DNA of 27,795 bases from Roseburia sp. CAG:303 (GTDB taxonomy: Bacteria; Bacillota; Clostridia; Lachnospirales; Lachnospiraceae). Within the stretch, counting starts at the first letter, position 1. Every line of letters starts with the position of its first letter. The stretch lies in NCBI GenBank assembly GCA_000437755.1, contig FR900114.1:1-27795 (forward strand), written 5' to 3'. The position numbers were made by a program, and so were the translations under genes. Under the pieces are notes generated by a model. That model saw only the letters and a list, made by a program, of their open reading frames with translations. It did not search any database and had not been told where the DNA came from. Below are positions 16,176-24,728 of the stretch, piece after piece.

Positions 16176-17105
16176 ATGTTAAAGATAGATTTAATTACCG
16201 GATTTTTAGGAGCAGGAAAGACTACTTTTTTGAAAAAATATGCAAAATATTTCATGGAGAAGGGGCAGAATATTGGAATACTGGAGAATGATTTTGGTGC
16301 AGTGAATGTAGATATGATGCTGCTGCAGGACTTGATGGGTGAACAGTGTGAAATCGAGATGATCGCAGGGGGCTGTGATAAGGAAACGCATAGAAGACGG
16401 TTTCGTACAAAGCTGATAGCAATGCGGATGTGTGGGTATGACAGAATACTGGTGGAGCCGTCCGGTGTGTTTGATGTGGATGAATTTTTTGATATTTTGA
16501 GAGATGAGCCATTGGATCAATGGTATGAAATTGGAAATGTGATTGCGATAGTGCCGGCAAATCTTGAACATGAGTTATTGGAAAGTGCAGATTATATTCT
16601 TGCTTCCGAGGTGGCAAATGCAGGAAAGATTTTATTCAGCCATGCCGATGAAACGGAAAAGAACAGGATAGAGGAAACACTGACGCATTTAAATCATGCA
16701 TTGGAGCAGATTCATTGTGGAAGAAAGATAGAGATGGGGGATGTCTGGTGTGGAAATCTGGAAGAACCTGGGGCAATGGATCTGGATGTGATATCGCAAT
16801 GTGGATATGAGCTTGAAAGTTATGAAAAGATGGATCTGGAGAAACATCAGGGATTTGAATCCGTCTATCTTATGGATATGCACTTTTCCGAGAAGGATTT
16901 GAAAGAATTTGTGGATAAAATCATGAAAAATACGGAGTGTGGGGAAGTCTTCAGAGTAAAAGGATTTTTTCAGGAAGAGGGAGAATGGAGAGAACTAAAT
17001 GCGACAAAATCAGGAATGAACATAAAGCAGATCGGGGAGGGGCAGGATGTTATTATTATCATTGGATCCGGTCTGAGTGAGGAGAAGATAAGGGAGGAGT
17101 TATGA
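16176..17105 (+). CDS. COG0523 (CobW/HypB/UreG-like) GTP-binding protein
   Basis: A 309-residue G3E-family P-loop GTPase of the metallochaperone group. Walker A GFLGAGKTT is at 9-17, the switch/Walker B region reads RILVEPSGVFDVDEFFD, and a CobW-type C-terminal domain occupies about 220-305. The usual CxCC metal-binding motif after strand 3 is not present; only IAGGCD with a single Cys remains there, so metal binding may differ. The ATG at 16176 follows AAGGA and gives the family N-terminus. It overlaps the LytTR regulator gene by four bases, an unusual partner for this family. Metal and client are unknown. Confidence 0.88.
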   Translation: MLKIDLITGFLGAGKTTFLKKYAKYFMEKGQNIGILENDFGAVNVDMMLLQDLMGEQCEIEMIAGGCDKETHRRRFRTKLIAMRMCGYDRILVEPSGVFDVDEFFDILRDEPLDQWYEIGNVIAIVPANLEHELLESADYILASEVANAGKILFSHADETEKNRIEETLTHLNHALEQIHCGRKIEMGDVWCGNLEEPGAMDLDVISQCGYELESYEKMDLEKHQGFESVYLMDMHFSEKDLKEFVDKIMKNTECGEVFRVKGFFQEEGEWRELNATKSGMNIKQIGEGQDVIIIIGSGLSEEKIREEL

Positions 17106-17797
17106 AAATCGTAATATGTGATGATCAGAAATATATATGTGAAGAGGTTAGTCTGCTGTGTAAAGAATATTTTTTGAAGAGAGAGAAAATCTGTGAAATA
17201 TACTGCTGTTCATCAGGAAAAGAGTATTTAGAATGTGGAATAGAACCAGATATTTTATTTCTGGATATAGAACTGGGTGACATGACAGGAACTGAGATTG
17301 CAGATATGACTGCACTTGGCATGAAGGAAACATACATTATATATATTAGTAATTATGTTGATTATATGCAGCAGATAATTGATATCAATGTTTTAGGTTT
17401 TTTGGAAAAGCCACTTACGGAATCCAAAATAAACAATATTCTGGATAAATTTTTCCGCAGAAAAGAGGATTTACAATGTATTTATAAAAGTACAGAAACA
17501 AATATTCTGGTAAAAGATGTGATTTGTATAAAAGCAGAAAGCAGTTATAGTAAAATAATATTAAAAAATGGACATAGTGTACTTGTTAGAAAAGGATTAA
17601 ATCAGTGGGAAAAAGAATTGAAAAAATATTCATTTTACCGAATTCATCAATCCTGGATTGTTAATCTGAGATATATTATAAAATATAATTCTGCAAAAGC
17701 AGTTATATATCTTCCAAGTATGGAAATATCAGTTTCAAGGCGTAAAAAAAGTGATTTTGAAGAGATATACGCAAATTTTCTGAGAAGGAAAAGGTAG
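17102..17797 (+). CDS. LytTR response regulator (AgrA-like)
   Basis: A 231-residue response regulator. The receiver domain (1-115) has the acidic pair D7/D8, phosphoacceptor D55 (ILFLDIELGD) and K103 (GFLEKPLT). The LytTR DNA-binding domain fills about 130-228 (CIKAESSYSKIILKNG, HQSWIVNLRYI, EISVSRRKKSDFEEIY). LytTR proteins bind two direct repeats upstream of target -35 boxes; just such a pair lies at 19101-19137, after the kinase gene. The start overlaps the COG0523 stop (ATGA), and the stop abuts the kinase gene. It is likely the activator of the transporter operon. Confidence 0.94.
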   Translation: MKIVICDDQKYICEEVSLLCKEYFLKREKICEIYCCSSGKEYLECGIEPDILFLDIELGDMTGTEIADMTALGMKETYIIYISNYVDYMQQIIDINVLGFLEKPLTESKINNILDKFFRRKEDLQCIYKSTETNILVKDVICIKAESSYSKIILKNGHSVLVRKGLNQWEKELKKYSFYRIHQSWIVNLRYIIKYNSAKAVIYLPSMEISVSRRKKSDFEEIYANFLRRKR

Positions 17798-17802
17798 TGA
17801 AA

Positions 17803-19098
17803 ATGGGAGATTTTATAGCAGATATTGTAAATTTATTTTTACTCGGTTATCTATTCTGTCTATGGGATAAAAGAACAGAGGGAAAGAAACTGGGAATAAT
17901 TATTCTGGTATGGGCAGGGATTCTGTGCATACCACAACAGATACATATTATTAATAAGTCGCTTTTTGCCCAATTTGTATTTGTGTGGATATTGGCAGAA
18001 GGAAAGTGGTTTCAAAAAGCAGTATGGTTCATACAGATGCAGATGATTATTTTAGGATTGGATTTCCTTGTAATTGATCTTATGGTTCTGGGTAAAAAAA
18101 TAACAAATATCAAGGTCAGCCAGCTGCTTATAACAAATATGGCAGTATATATAAGATTTATAATAATACTTGTTCTTTTCTTTTTACTGCGAAACCGAAG
18201 AAAAGAGACAGGGAACATAATAAAAAATTTATCGTATAGGATGGCATTATATATTTTGGGAACTATGGTAATTACGCTTTTGACATTAGGAATTACTCAG
18301 GTATATATGCTGGGTAACCGTTCAGAAAAATTAGTAAAAGCAATGCCGGTTTTTATATTGTTAGTTGGAATTTTACAATTTGTATTATGTATCTTAGTTC
18401 AGAAAATAGTATATGATAGAAAAAAATTGGAACGAATCAGCCGGATGAATGAATATTGTGTAGAAATCCAGGAAAAAAATTATTCAGAAATTAATCGAAA
18501 AAATAATGATCTGCGGAAGTTTCGTCATGATTATCAGGAACACATTTATGTTATGCAAAAACTGGTAAAAGAAAATCATATAGAGGAGCTGAAGGAATAT
18601 ATTGAAAGTCTGGGGCAGAAACAGGAGAGTGTTTCTTATATAAGAACGGGCAATGCTATTGCTGATGCTGTAGTAAATCAAATGTATGAGATGGCAGTAG
18701 AAAAAAATATATCTTTTGAATATACTGGAAAATTTCCACAGACCGTAAATCAGACAAATAAAATGATATTATGTTCAGTATTGTATAATGCATTAAAAAA
18801 TGCAGTAGAAAATGCAGAAAAATCAAATATACCTGAAAAGAATATATATATGAATGTAGAGGCGGATTTTGAAAATGGATGGAATATTATAGAAATTATT
18901 AATACAGCAAATGAGCCGGTAGTAAAAGATGGGAAATTGCTTTCAGGTAAGAACGATGTCCTAAATCATGGAATTGGAATTGATAATATAAGACTGGCAA
19001 TGGATGAATGTGAGGGAAAAATGGAATGGTATTACGAAGAGGGAAAGTTTCATCTGCTGCTATATTTTTTGAGTGATGCAGAAATGTTTGATGTGTAA
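17803..19098 (+). CDS. AgrC-like sensor histidine kinase
   Basis: A 431-residue membrane kinase. Five to seven hydrophobic segments span about 1-205, a sensor layout typical of peptide-sensing AgrC/ComD-type kinases with no large outer domain. A short coiled coil leads to the phosphoacceptor box LRKFRHDYQEH (H242). The HATPase part has N-box LYNALKNAVENA (about 328-339) and G-box HGIGIDNI (about 390). A GTG at 17797 is in frame, but the ATG at 17803 has better spacing from AGGAAAAGG. No pheromone gene or AgrB-type processing enzyme is present, so the signal may be a foreign peptide or antibiotic. Partner is the LytTR regulator upstream. Confidence 0.93.
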   Translation: MGDFIADIVNLFLLGYLFCLWDKRTEGKKLGIIILVWAGILCIPQQIHIINKSLFAQFVFVWILAEGKWFQKAVWFIQMQMIILGLDFLVIDLMVLGKKITNIKVSQLLITNMAVYIRFIIILVLFFLLRNRRKETGNIIKNLSYRMALYILGTMVITLLTLGITQVYMLGNRSEKLVKAMPVFILLVGILQFVLCILVQKIVYDRKKLERISRMNEYCVEIQEKNYSEINRKNNDLRKFRHDYQEHIYVMQKLVKENHIEELKEYIESLGQKQESVSYIRTGNAIADAVVNQMYEMAVEKNISFEYTGKFPQTVNQTNKMILCSVLYNALKNAVENAEKSNIPEKNIYMNVEADFENGWNIIEIINTANEPVVKDGKLLSGKNDVLNHGIGIDNIRLAMDECEGKMEWYYEEGKFHLLLYFLSDAEMFDV

Positions 19099-19100
19099 TT

Positions 19101-19169
19101 GACCGAATACTACAAAAAACGACCGAATACTGCAAAATAATTGACAGCGAAAATTATGAATGATATGCT
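19101..19169 (+). promoter_or_regulatory. LytTR-type tandem operator and promoter of the ABC operon
   Basis: GACCGAATACTACAAAA (19101-19117) is repeated with one change at 19121-19137, a 20-base period. Four bases later come TTGACA (19141-19146), a 17-base spacer and TATGCT (19164-19169), a near-consensus promoter. Two direct repeats ending at the -35 edge are the classical layout for activators of the LytTR class. It lies directly after the kinase gene and before the transporter genes. Confidence 0.82.
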
Positions 19170-19216
19170 TGGTGCAGATAATTATAAATAACAGGGATAA
19201 AATTGATGAGGTGTTT

Positions 19217-20140
19217 ATGCAAAGAAAAACTCTTATTAAAGCAGCAATATTAACTATTTGTACTATAACATTTTTTGTAAGTGTATCGTTTATAAAGAAT
19301 AGTCATAAGAAAGAACATTATTATACAGAAGAAAAGCAATTAAATTATGAACAGTATCTTTCAGATTATGCAACAGGGGATGTAATAACTTTTCAGGAAT
19401 GTATTGGATATACTGGAACAACAAGTCCGGAAAGTCTGGATTATATTATGCTTATAACGGCAGATAATAATTTTTTTTATTTTACGGATGATGAACAAAA
19501 ACAACAGATTTATAAGTTGTTTAATGAGGCAGCTTATTATGATAACCGTTTGGATTCAAGCCAGTTAGGTGGAAAATCAGGCGGAACAGAGTATAAATTT
19601 AATGGAGGTGTAAAATTTATTAATGAAAGTCAGGAAACTTCAATTAGTTTTTTATTTTATGATACATTGGCAAAAGATACAAAAGTGTGTATACCGAGAG
19701 AAGTAATAAGTACAGAACCTTTAAATTATGTTGAAGGTGATGGATGGCTTGAAAAGTACATATATTATGGATTTCTGGTTAAAGCTGAATTATGGACGGA
19801 ACTTCAGAAAATCTTGAATGAAGTTCCGGTTATTACAATGGAAGAAATTATAGAGTTAACAAAAGATGGGAGAGTACCACAGACAGAAGAAATATATAGA
19901 TATCAGCATGAGGTTTTATACAGCAGTACAGTGTTTGATGAGGGAGAAGATGCTTATGATATTTATCGTATGAATATACAAAATTCAGATAAATATTTAA
20001 TTGTAAAAAGCATGTGTACAGGAACAGAAAAGGAAACCTGGTTTAATATTGGAGTAGTAACGATTATGAATGCAGATGGGACGGAAGATAAGGAGTTATA
20101 TAATGTAGGGGATGCAACAACACTTCGTCCCTATGAATGA
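19217..20140 (+). CDS. Anchored extracytoplasmic protein, first gene of the ABC operon
   Basis: A 307-residue protein with a basic start and one hydrophobic helix (about 5-25, AAILTICTITFFVSVSFI), predicting export or an N-terminal anchor; there is no lipobox Cys. The rest is polar, rich in Tyr, Asp and Glu, with no recognised domain. It is the first gene after the LytTR-type promoter and precedes the permeases, so it may be a substrate-binding, sensing or immunity component. The ATG at 19217 follows GAGGTG; the frame reaches back to 19160, into the promoter, and is not used. Confidence 0.75.
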   Translation: MQRKTLIKAAILTICTITFFVSVSFIKNSHKKEHYYTEEKQLNYEQYLSDYATGDVITFQECIGYTGTTSPESLDYIMLITADNNFFYFTDDEQKQQIYKLFNEAAYYDNRLDSSQLGGKSGGTEYKFNGGVKFINESQETSISFLFYDTLAKDTKVCIPREVISTEPLNYVEGDGWLEKYIYYGFLVKAELWTELQKILNEVPVITMEEIIELTKDGRVPQTEEIYRYQHEVLYSSTVFDEGEDAYDIYRMNIQNSDKYLIVKSMCTGTEKETWFNIGVVTIMNADGTEDKELYNVGDATTLRPYE

Positions 20141-20166
20141 ATAAAACAGGAAAAGGAGAGTAGGAA

Positions 20167-20784
20167 ATGAATTGGCTTATAAATAGAAAAAAATATAAAC
20201 CATTTATATATATAATTACAATAGTTGTATATGCTGCAAATATGGCATTACTAATGATATGTGTCCGGTTTGCATATTGCATTATGAAAGGAATACAGAC
20301 AGACTGGTATAAAAAGGCGGAACTGACGGCAAGCAGAGATGATATGTTTTTTGCGGATAAGTCACAAGTGGTATTTTTTACATTAGCGATAGTTTTTGTG
20401 TTTATCATTTTATTTGCACTTCTTGTTATTTTAGGGTATCGCAGACTTCTTTTGGAAAATATGAAAAGAGATACAGCAGTATTGTTTATTCAGGGATATA
20501 GAGAAGAAAAAATATTATTGTTTTTCATGACGGATGTTATGGCGGATATATTGATAAGTATTCCACTGGCAAATTTATTTATGAGTATTATAATTATAAA
20601 GATATGTGAAAATAGTATGTATCAGACAATTTTTGCACAGGAGGAAAGAAAAATTCTTTTTATAGCAGGTTATTTAGTTATTCCGATTATAGTGTCAGCC
20701 TGTGCATTTTTTGTTCAGACAAAGATATGGATAAAAAAAATGTATCAACAGGGCTTGGCTCAAATGACCAGACAGGGGATATAA
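20167..20784 (+). CDS. Short FtsX-like permease subunit
   Basis: A 205-residue membrane protein with four hydrophobic segments at about 13-35, 67-92, 117-140 and 158-180. The middle (ILGYRRLLLENMKRDTAVLFIQGYREEKILLFF) resembles the cytoplasmic turn between helices 2 and 3 of FtsX/MacB permeases, where the ATPase docks. The large extracellular domain usual after helix 1 is reduced to about 30 residues. It is therefore a minimal FtsX-type half-transporter. AGGAAAAGGAG precedes the ATG. It is flanked by the anchored protein and a full-length permease in one transcript. Confidence 0.72.
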   Translation: MNWLINRKKYKPFIYIITIVVYAANMALLMICVRFAYCIMKGIQTDWYKKAELTASRDDMFFADKSQVVFFTLAIVFVFIILFALLVILGYRRLLLENMKRDTAVLFIQGYREEKILLFFMTDVMADILISIPLANLFMSIIIIKICENSMYQTIFAQEERKILFIAGYLVIPIIVSACAFFVQTKIWIKKMYQQGLAQMTRQGI

Positions 20785-20812
20785 AGTGAAATGAGAGGAA
20801 AGGAAGCAGATA

Positions 20813-22117
20813 ATGTTTTTTAAAATAAAGTCACTGGCAGGACTGGTTAGAAAAAATAATAAAGGAAGAAAAAAATATAAAAAGCTGGTAAGTTTTTTGA
20901 TGATAGTTTGTTTTATCATATGTACAGCAGTGGACTGGACGATTATTTCATTAAAAAAAAGTATGGAAGATATTGCAGAAAAACCATTGGCAAGGCAGTT
21001 GGAAGTTATGGATAACACAAAAGAAGGAGAAATATATCAGCAATTAAAGGATGGATTGGAACAAGAAGCCGGAGTAGGAGATGTTACATGGCTGATTCCA
21101 TTTACACAATCTGCCTGGAATAATACAGAAGAAATATTATATCAGAAGAATGTGGATATAATGTTAGCAGCATTTTTTAGCGGAATAAAAGAATATATTA
21201 TTTCAGGGGATAAAGAAAAATTGGAAAAGGGAGAGATTTTAATTCCTGAATATATATATGGGTTGGGAGATTTAAGTAATTATGAATATATAAGTGGAAA
21301 AGAGCTTGTTGGAAAACAAATTAGCATAAGTGTAACAAATTATAATCTGAATACGGAGGATACATATACATTCTATGTGGTTGGGACATATGATAATATA
21401 CGTTCATCATGTATGAATGATTTGTTTTTTATTAATGATGAAGAAGCTGATGAAATATATACGGCTATGAACAGGGGATGGGAAAAGCAGATTGCAGAGA
21501 TAGCAAGAAAATATAGTGAAGAACTAAAAGATAATCCAGATATGCTTAATCAATTAGCACAAAATCCATATACACGGCATTATATTGGTATATATGTAAA
21601 ACCAGGTTATTCTGTAGATTCTGTAAAGCAGGAGATTGAAAAAATTTGTGGTCAAAAAAGTTTTGAGATGCAGGAAGCAGATGAAAATCTTGTACAATAT
21701 TATAATATGATACAGGAGATTTGCAGGTTGATATTTGTTATGCTTTTGAGTGTATTGGGAGTAAGCACAATTATTATGCTGATATCTGATATAAAACGAA
21801 GAGAGACGGAGATATTTGTGTGGAAAACAATGGGGTATAGAAAAAGAGATATTATGTATATGCTTGTAATGGAGCATTTGGTTTTGGTTATAAAAGCATT
21901 TCTGACAGCAATAATAGTATCTGTGGTTTTTGTTTTTGCAGTTAATTATGTAATTCAAAATTGCCTGCCTTTCTACAGGAGAACCATAGTAATTCAGTGG
22001 CAGGGTAATACATTATGGATGATAGGAGCAATATTAATAGTGTCTGCTGTAATTGCTATCATAGTAGCAGGATATGGTATTGCATATGGCAAAGAAGCAG
22101 AGAGAAAATATCTGTAA
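20813..22117 (+). CDS. FtsX-like ABC transporter permease
   Basis: A 434-residue permease. Helix 1 is at about 25-50, a large outer domain spans about 55-290, and three helices follow (about 300-325, 350-375, 402-425). The RRETEIFVWKTMGYRKRDIMYMLVMEH stretch is the conserved cytoplasmic coupling loop of MacB/FtsX proteins. The architecture is that of mechanotransmission ABC systems rather than classic importers. A GGAAAGGAAG site lies before the ATG. The stop is followed after one base by the ATG of a 24-codon ORF. Very AT-rich codon use, like its upstream neighbours. Confidence 0.88.
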   Translation: MFFKIKSLAGLVRKNNKGRKKYKKLVSFLMIVCFIICTAVDWTIISLKKSMEDIAEKPLARQLEVMDNTKEGEIYQQLKDGLEQEAGVGDVTWLIPFTQSAWNNTEEILYQKNVDIMLAAFFSGIKEYIISGDKEKLEKGEILIPEYIYGLGDLSNYEYISGKELVGKQISISVTNYNLNTEDTYTFYVVGTYDNIRSSCMNDLFFINDEEADEIYTAMNRGWEKQIAEIARKYSEELKDNPDMLNQLAQNPYTRHYIGIYVKPGYSVDSVKQEIEKICGQKSFEMQEADENLVQYYNMIQEICRLIFVMLLSVLGVSTIIMLISDIKRRETEIFVWKTMGYRKRDIMYMLVMEHLVLVIKAFLTAIIVSVVFVFAVNYVIQNCLPFYRRTIVIQWQGNTLWMIGAILIVSAVIAIIVAGYGIAYGKEAERKYL

Positions 22118-22118
22118 A

Positions 22119-22193
22119 ATGAAAAGTAATCTTAACAGAATCATCCACAGCCTTCGGGGGATTCCGGATCGAAAATTGCGTGTGGAAAAATAA
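22119..22193 (+). CDS. Tiny cationic ORF in the ABC operon
   Basis: An ATG one base after the permease stop opens 24 codons, beginning MKSNLNRIIHSLRG and ending in a basic tail (RKLRVEK). The peptide has a strong net positive charge. It is richer in G+C than the gene before it. It may be a coupled small peptide, or the stub of a gene whose remainder was lost when the downstream genes were joined on. No clear ribosome site, so translation would rely on coupling. Uncertain. Confidence 0.35.
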   Translation: MKSNLNRIIHSLRGIPDRKLRVEK

Positions 22194-22211
22194 GAAGAGT
22201 GTAGATGCAGC

Positions 22212-22240
22212 TTGTGCATACTGTTTAAAAGAAGTATAAT
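22212..22240 (+). promoter_or_regulatory. Internal promoter before the second permease group
   Basis: TTGTGC (22212-22217), 17 bases, consensus TATAAT (22235-22240), 47 bases before the next start. No copy of the 19101 direct repeat is seen here, so the second half may be expressed separately. Confidence 0.5.
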
Positions 22241-22287
22241 AAGTAATAAGATACTTAAAGAGGGCAACAATAAGGAAAGAAACGATT

Positions 22288-23421
22288 ATGTTAAAAAAAT
22301 TATTCAGAAACGGATCGGCGAATATACTGGTAATGATTAGTCTGGGACTGGTTTTTGTCATTTTATTCTATTTGATTCCATTATTTTCCACACTGGAAAA
22401 AATTCAAAGAAAAGCAGACGGATATCAGTGTGAAAAATATTTTGAAGTTCAATTTGCATCGTATAACAGTGAAGGAATACTTGAAGTAGATGAGGAGAAA
22501 GAACAACAGCTCTCGTATCCTGATTTTGAACAGTTCTGGGAGAAACTCGAGGGTATTTCTACGGGAAATATATATCTGTATACGAGCATAGATGTTGTTA
22601 AGAATGTTTCTTTTTATACCGGGAAGCTGCTTGTGAAAAGAAATGAAGCGGTATTGGAAAAATTTCTGGATGCGGGGGATGAAGCTGCATTTGCAATTTC
22701 GCCGGTGCTGGATTCGTATGTGGATGGAGAGTACATTCAGATGGGTGATGTAACATGTCATATCGATGGTTATCTGACAAAGAGCGAACAGCAGATATGT
22801 GCATTTTATGCAGATATGGAAGCATTATCAGAGGAACAGAGGGAATATTTTAAGGAAGAAATCTATCAGACGTTTAAAGAAGGAGCGATGATATTTTATC
22901 TTGCCGGTGAAAATGATATCAGTTCAGCGGAAGAGGTATTCCGGAATATCTGCGGGAGTTTTCATGCGGAAACAGAGGATGTGACCGAAGATATCAGCAC
23001 GCAGACCAGTCAGGAGAAATCGGTTTATAGTATGATAAATAAATATGCACTGCTCCTGTGTCTGATGCTTGCAGTGGTAAATGCTGTGAATGTTACACAA
23101 AATTATGTGAAGAGAAAGACGGAAGAATATGCGGTACGGAAAGCATATGGATATACGGATATGCAGATTCTGCTGATAAATATGAAAAATATGGGAAAAG
23201 ATTTTATCATTGCAATTCCTGCCGGACTGTGTGTTCTGGCGGGAATACATAGCATAGAGAAGAATATGTTCGGAACTGTATATGACAATCCATTTACATT
23301 GGTACAGATTTTATGTCTGCTGGCGGCAGGCATTGCAGTTTATTTCCTGACACAGTGGTTTGCATTAAGAAGAATAATGGGAATTGATCCGGCAGCAATT
23401 ATACAGTCAAAAAATGATTAA
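22288..23421 (+). CDS. FtsX-like ABC transporter permease
   Basis: A 377-residue permease with helix 1 at about 14-32, an outer domain at about 35-250, and three helices at about 253-275, 300-322 and 338-358. The coupling loop reads YVKRKTEEYAVRKAYGYTDMQILLINM. The C-terminus LRRIMGIDPAAIIQSKND is typical of FtsX permeases. It is preceded by AAGGAAAG and its own candidate promoter. Codon use is less AT-biased than in the permeases upstream, suggesting separate origin. It likely pairs with the next permease and the ATPase at 24729. Confidence 0.88.
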   Translation: MLKKLFRNGSANILVMISLGLVFVILFYLIPLFSTLEKIQRKADGYQCEKYFEVQFASYNSEGILEVDEEKEQQLSYPDFEQFWEKLEGISTGNIYLYTSIDVVKNVSFYTGKLLVKRNEAVLEKFLDAGDEAAFAISPVLDSYVDGEYIQMGDVTCHIDGYLTKSEQQICAFYADMEALSEEQREYFKEEIYQTFKEGAMIFYLAGENDISSAEEVFRNICGSFHAETEDVTEDISTQTSQEKSVYSMINKYALLLCLMLAVVNAVNVTQNYVKRKTEEYAVRKAYGYTDMQILLINMKNMGKDFIIAIPAGLCVLAGIHSIEKNMFGTVYDNPFTLVQILCLLAAGIAVYFLTQWFALRRIMGIDPAAIIQSKND

Positions 23422-23517
23422 CAGACGGAAGAGAGAAGGGAACAAAAGAGTTGAAACAGAGATATAAAATAAAACTGGCAGTTGATTATCTGAGGCAGAA
23501 TAAGTTAAAAAAATACG

Positions 23518-24726
23518 ATGTTGTGTATTCTGATTATATTATGTTTTCTGCTTACAGGCATTGCCGTGATGTATGCGGGTGAGGTAAAATATTGTGAAAC
23601 GTCGGCACAGTCCGTCTTGAAATATGGAATATCAGGGACCGGAATTATTACAGTGGATATTGAAAATGGCGGAGATAATGATAAGATGATGTCATTTCTG
23701 GATGATTTAAAAAATGACGAAAATATTTATGCGGCAGGGAACTGGTCTTATGGGGCGACTGCTTCCGGCTGGGCAGAGGAGCTGGCAAAGATACAGGGAC
23801 AGCATAAGTACAGTCTTGACAATAATTCTTACGGGAATAACGGAATGTTGGAACTGATTGGAATAAATCCGCAGGCATTAGATCTGTTTCAGTTTAAAAT
23901 AGCAGAGGGAACTTCTCCGGATCAGTTAAAGATGGAAGAAAAAAATGAGTATATGCTGTACCTCGGTTCTGCCTATAAAGGGATTGAAGTGGGAAAATAT
24001 TATGAAAATCAGGTCGGGGAAAAGACGATACGGTATAAAGTTGCAGGTATCCTGGAAAAAAATCAGCCTGTTCTGATTCCGCATCTTGAGCTTCTCACGG
24101 AAAATGCCAGAACATCTGTTTATCCATCCGAGTATGCGGTTATTCTTGTGTCGGATGACGGACTGTATGATAATACCATCTTATTTTCCTATAATAAGAA
24201 ACATTTTGAGGATGTAAAAAAGACAATTTCGCAGTTAAAACAAAAATATGATTTCCAGTGTGATATCACAAAGGTATCAGAGATTTTCCGGAATATCAAT
24301 GAAGCAAATCAGGAAAGAATACATGTTATTGGGAAAATTGCGGTAATTATAATGCTGATTACGGTGGTATTAATCAATGGGCAGCATATTGCCAGATATA
24401 TGGATCGGAGAAAAGAATATGGATTATTATATGCCCTGGGTGCCGGAAAAAGAGATATCATGTATATTATGATCTGTGAATCCATTGCATTGTATATAAT
24501 TGCATGGATTATATCAGCAGCTATAATAGGGCTGTTTTTCGGTTATTTCTTTTTGACGGGGGACACCGGTGAAATTACATGGTATATGGAAAGAGATATT
24601 ATACTGAAAAATATTCTGCCGTTGTTTTCCATGCTGGCGTTGGGTAACATCATTATTTCCGTGTCCGTTGTAATGGGAATGGTGGGAAGAAAGAAGCCGA
24701 CAGAATTATTGGGAAAGGATGTATAA
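23518..24726 (+). CDS. FtsX-like permease with apparent N-terminal frameshift
   Basis: The open frame encodes 402 residues: helix 1 (about 1-20), outer domain, and three C-terminal helices around the coupling loop MDRRKEYGLLYALGAGKRDI, ending KKPTELLGKD. It has no ribosome site and starts directly in helix 1. Another frame from TTG 23451, behind GAAGGG, reads LKQRYKIKLAVDYLRQNKLK, exactly the cytoplasmic lead-in expected. Removing one A from the A7 run at 23507-23513 joins both into a continuous protein of about 424 residues. So this is a sequencing error, a phase-variable tract, or a recent inactivation. It ends two bases before the ATPase gene. Confidence 0.82.
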   Translation: MLCILIILCFLLTGIAVMYAGEVKYCETSAQSVLKYGISGTGIITVDIENGGDNDKMMSFLDDLKNDENIYAAGNWSYGATASGWAEELAKIQGQHKYSLDNNSYGNNGMLELIGINPQALDLFQFKIAEGTSPDQLKMEEKNEYMLYLGSAYKGIEVGKYYENQVGEKTIRYKVAGILEKNQPVLIPHLELLTENARTSVYPSEYAVILVSDDGLYDNTILFSYNKKHFEDVKKTISQLKQKYDFQCDITKVSEIFRNINEANQERIHVIGKIAVIIMLITVVLINGQHIARYMDRRKEYGLLYALGAGKRDIMYIMICESIALYIIAWIISAAIIGLFFGYFFLTGDTGEITWYMERDIILKNILPLFSMLALGNIIISVSVVMGMVGRKKPTELLGKDV

Positions 24727-24728
24727 AT

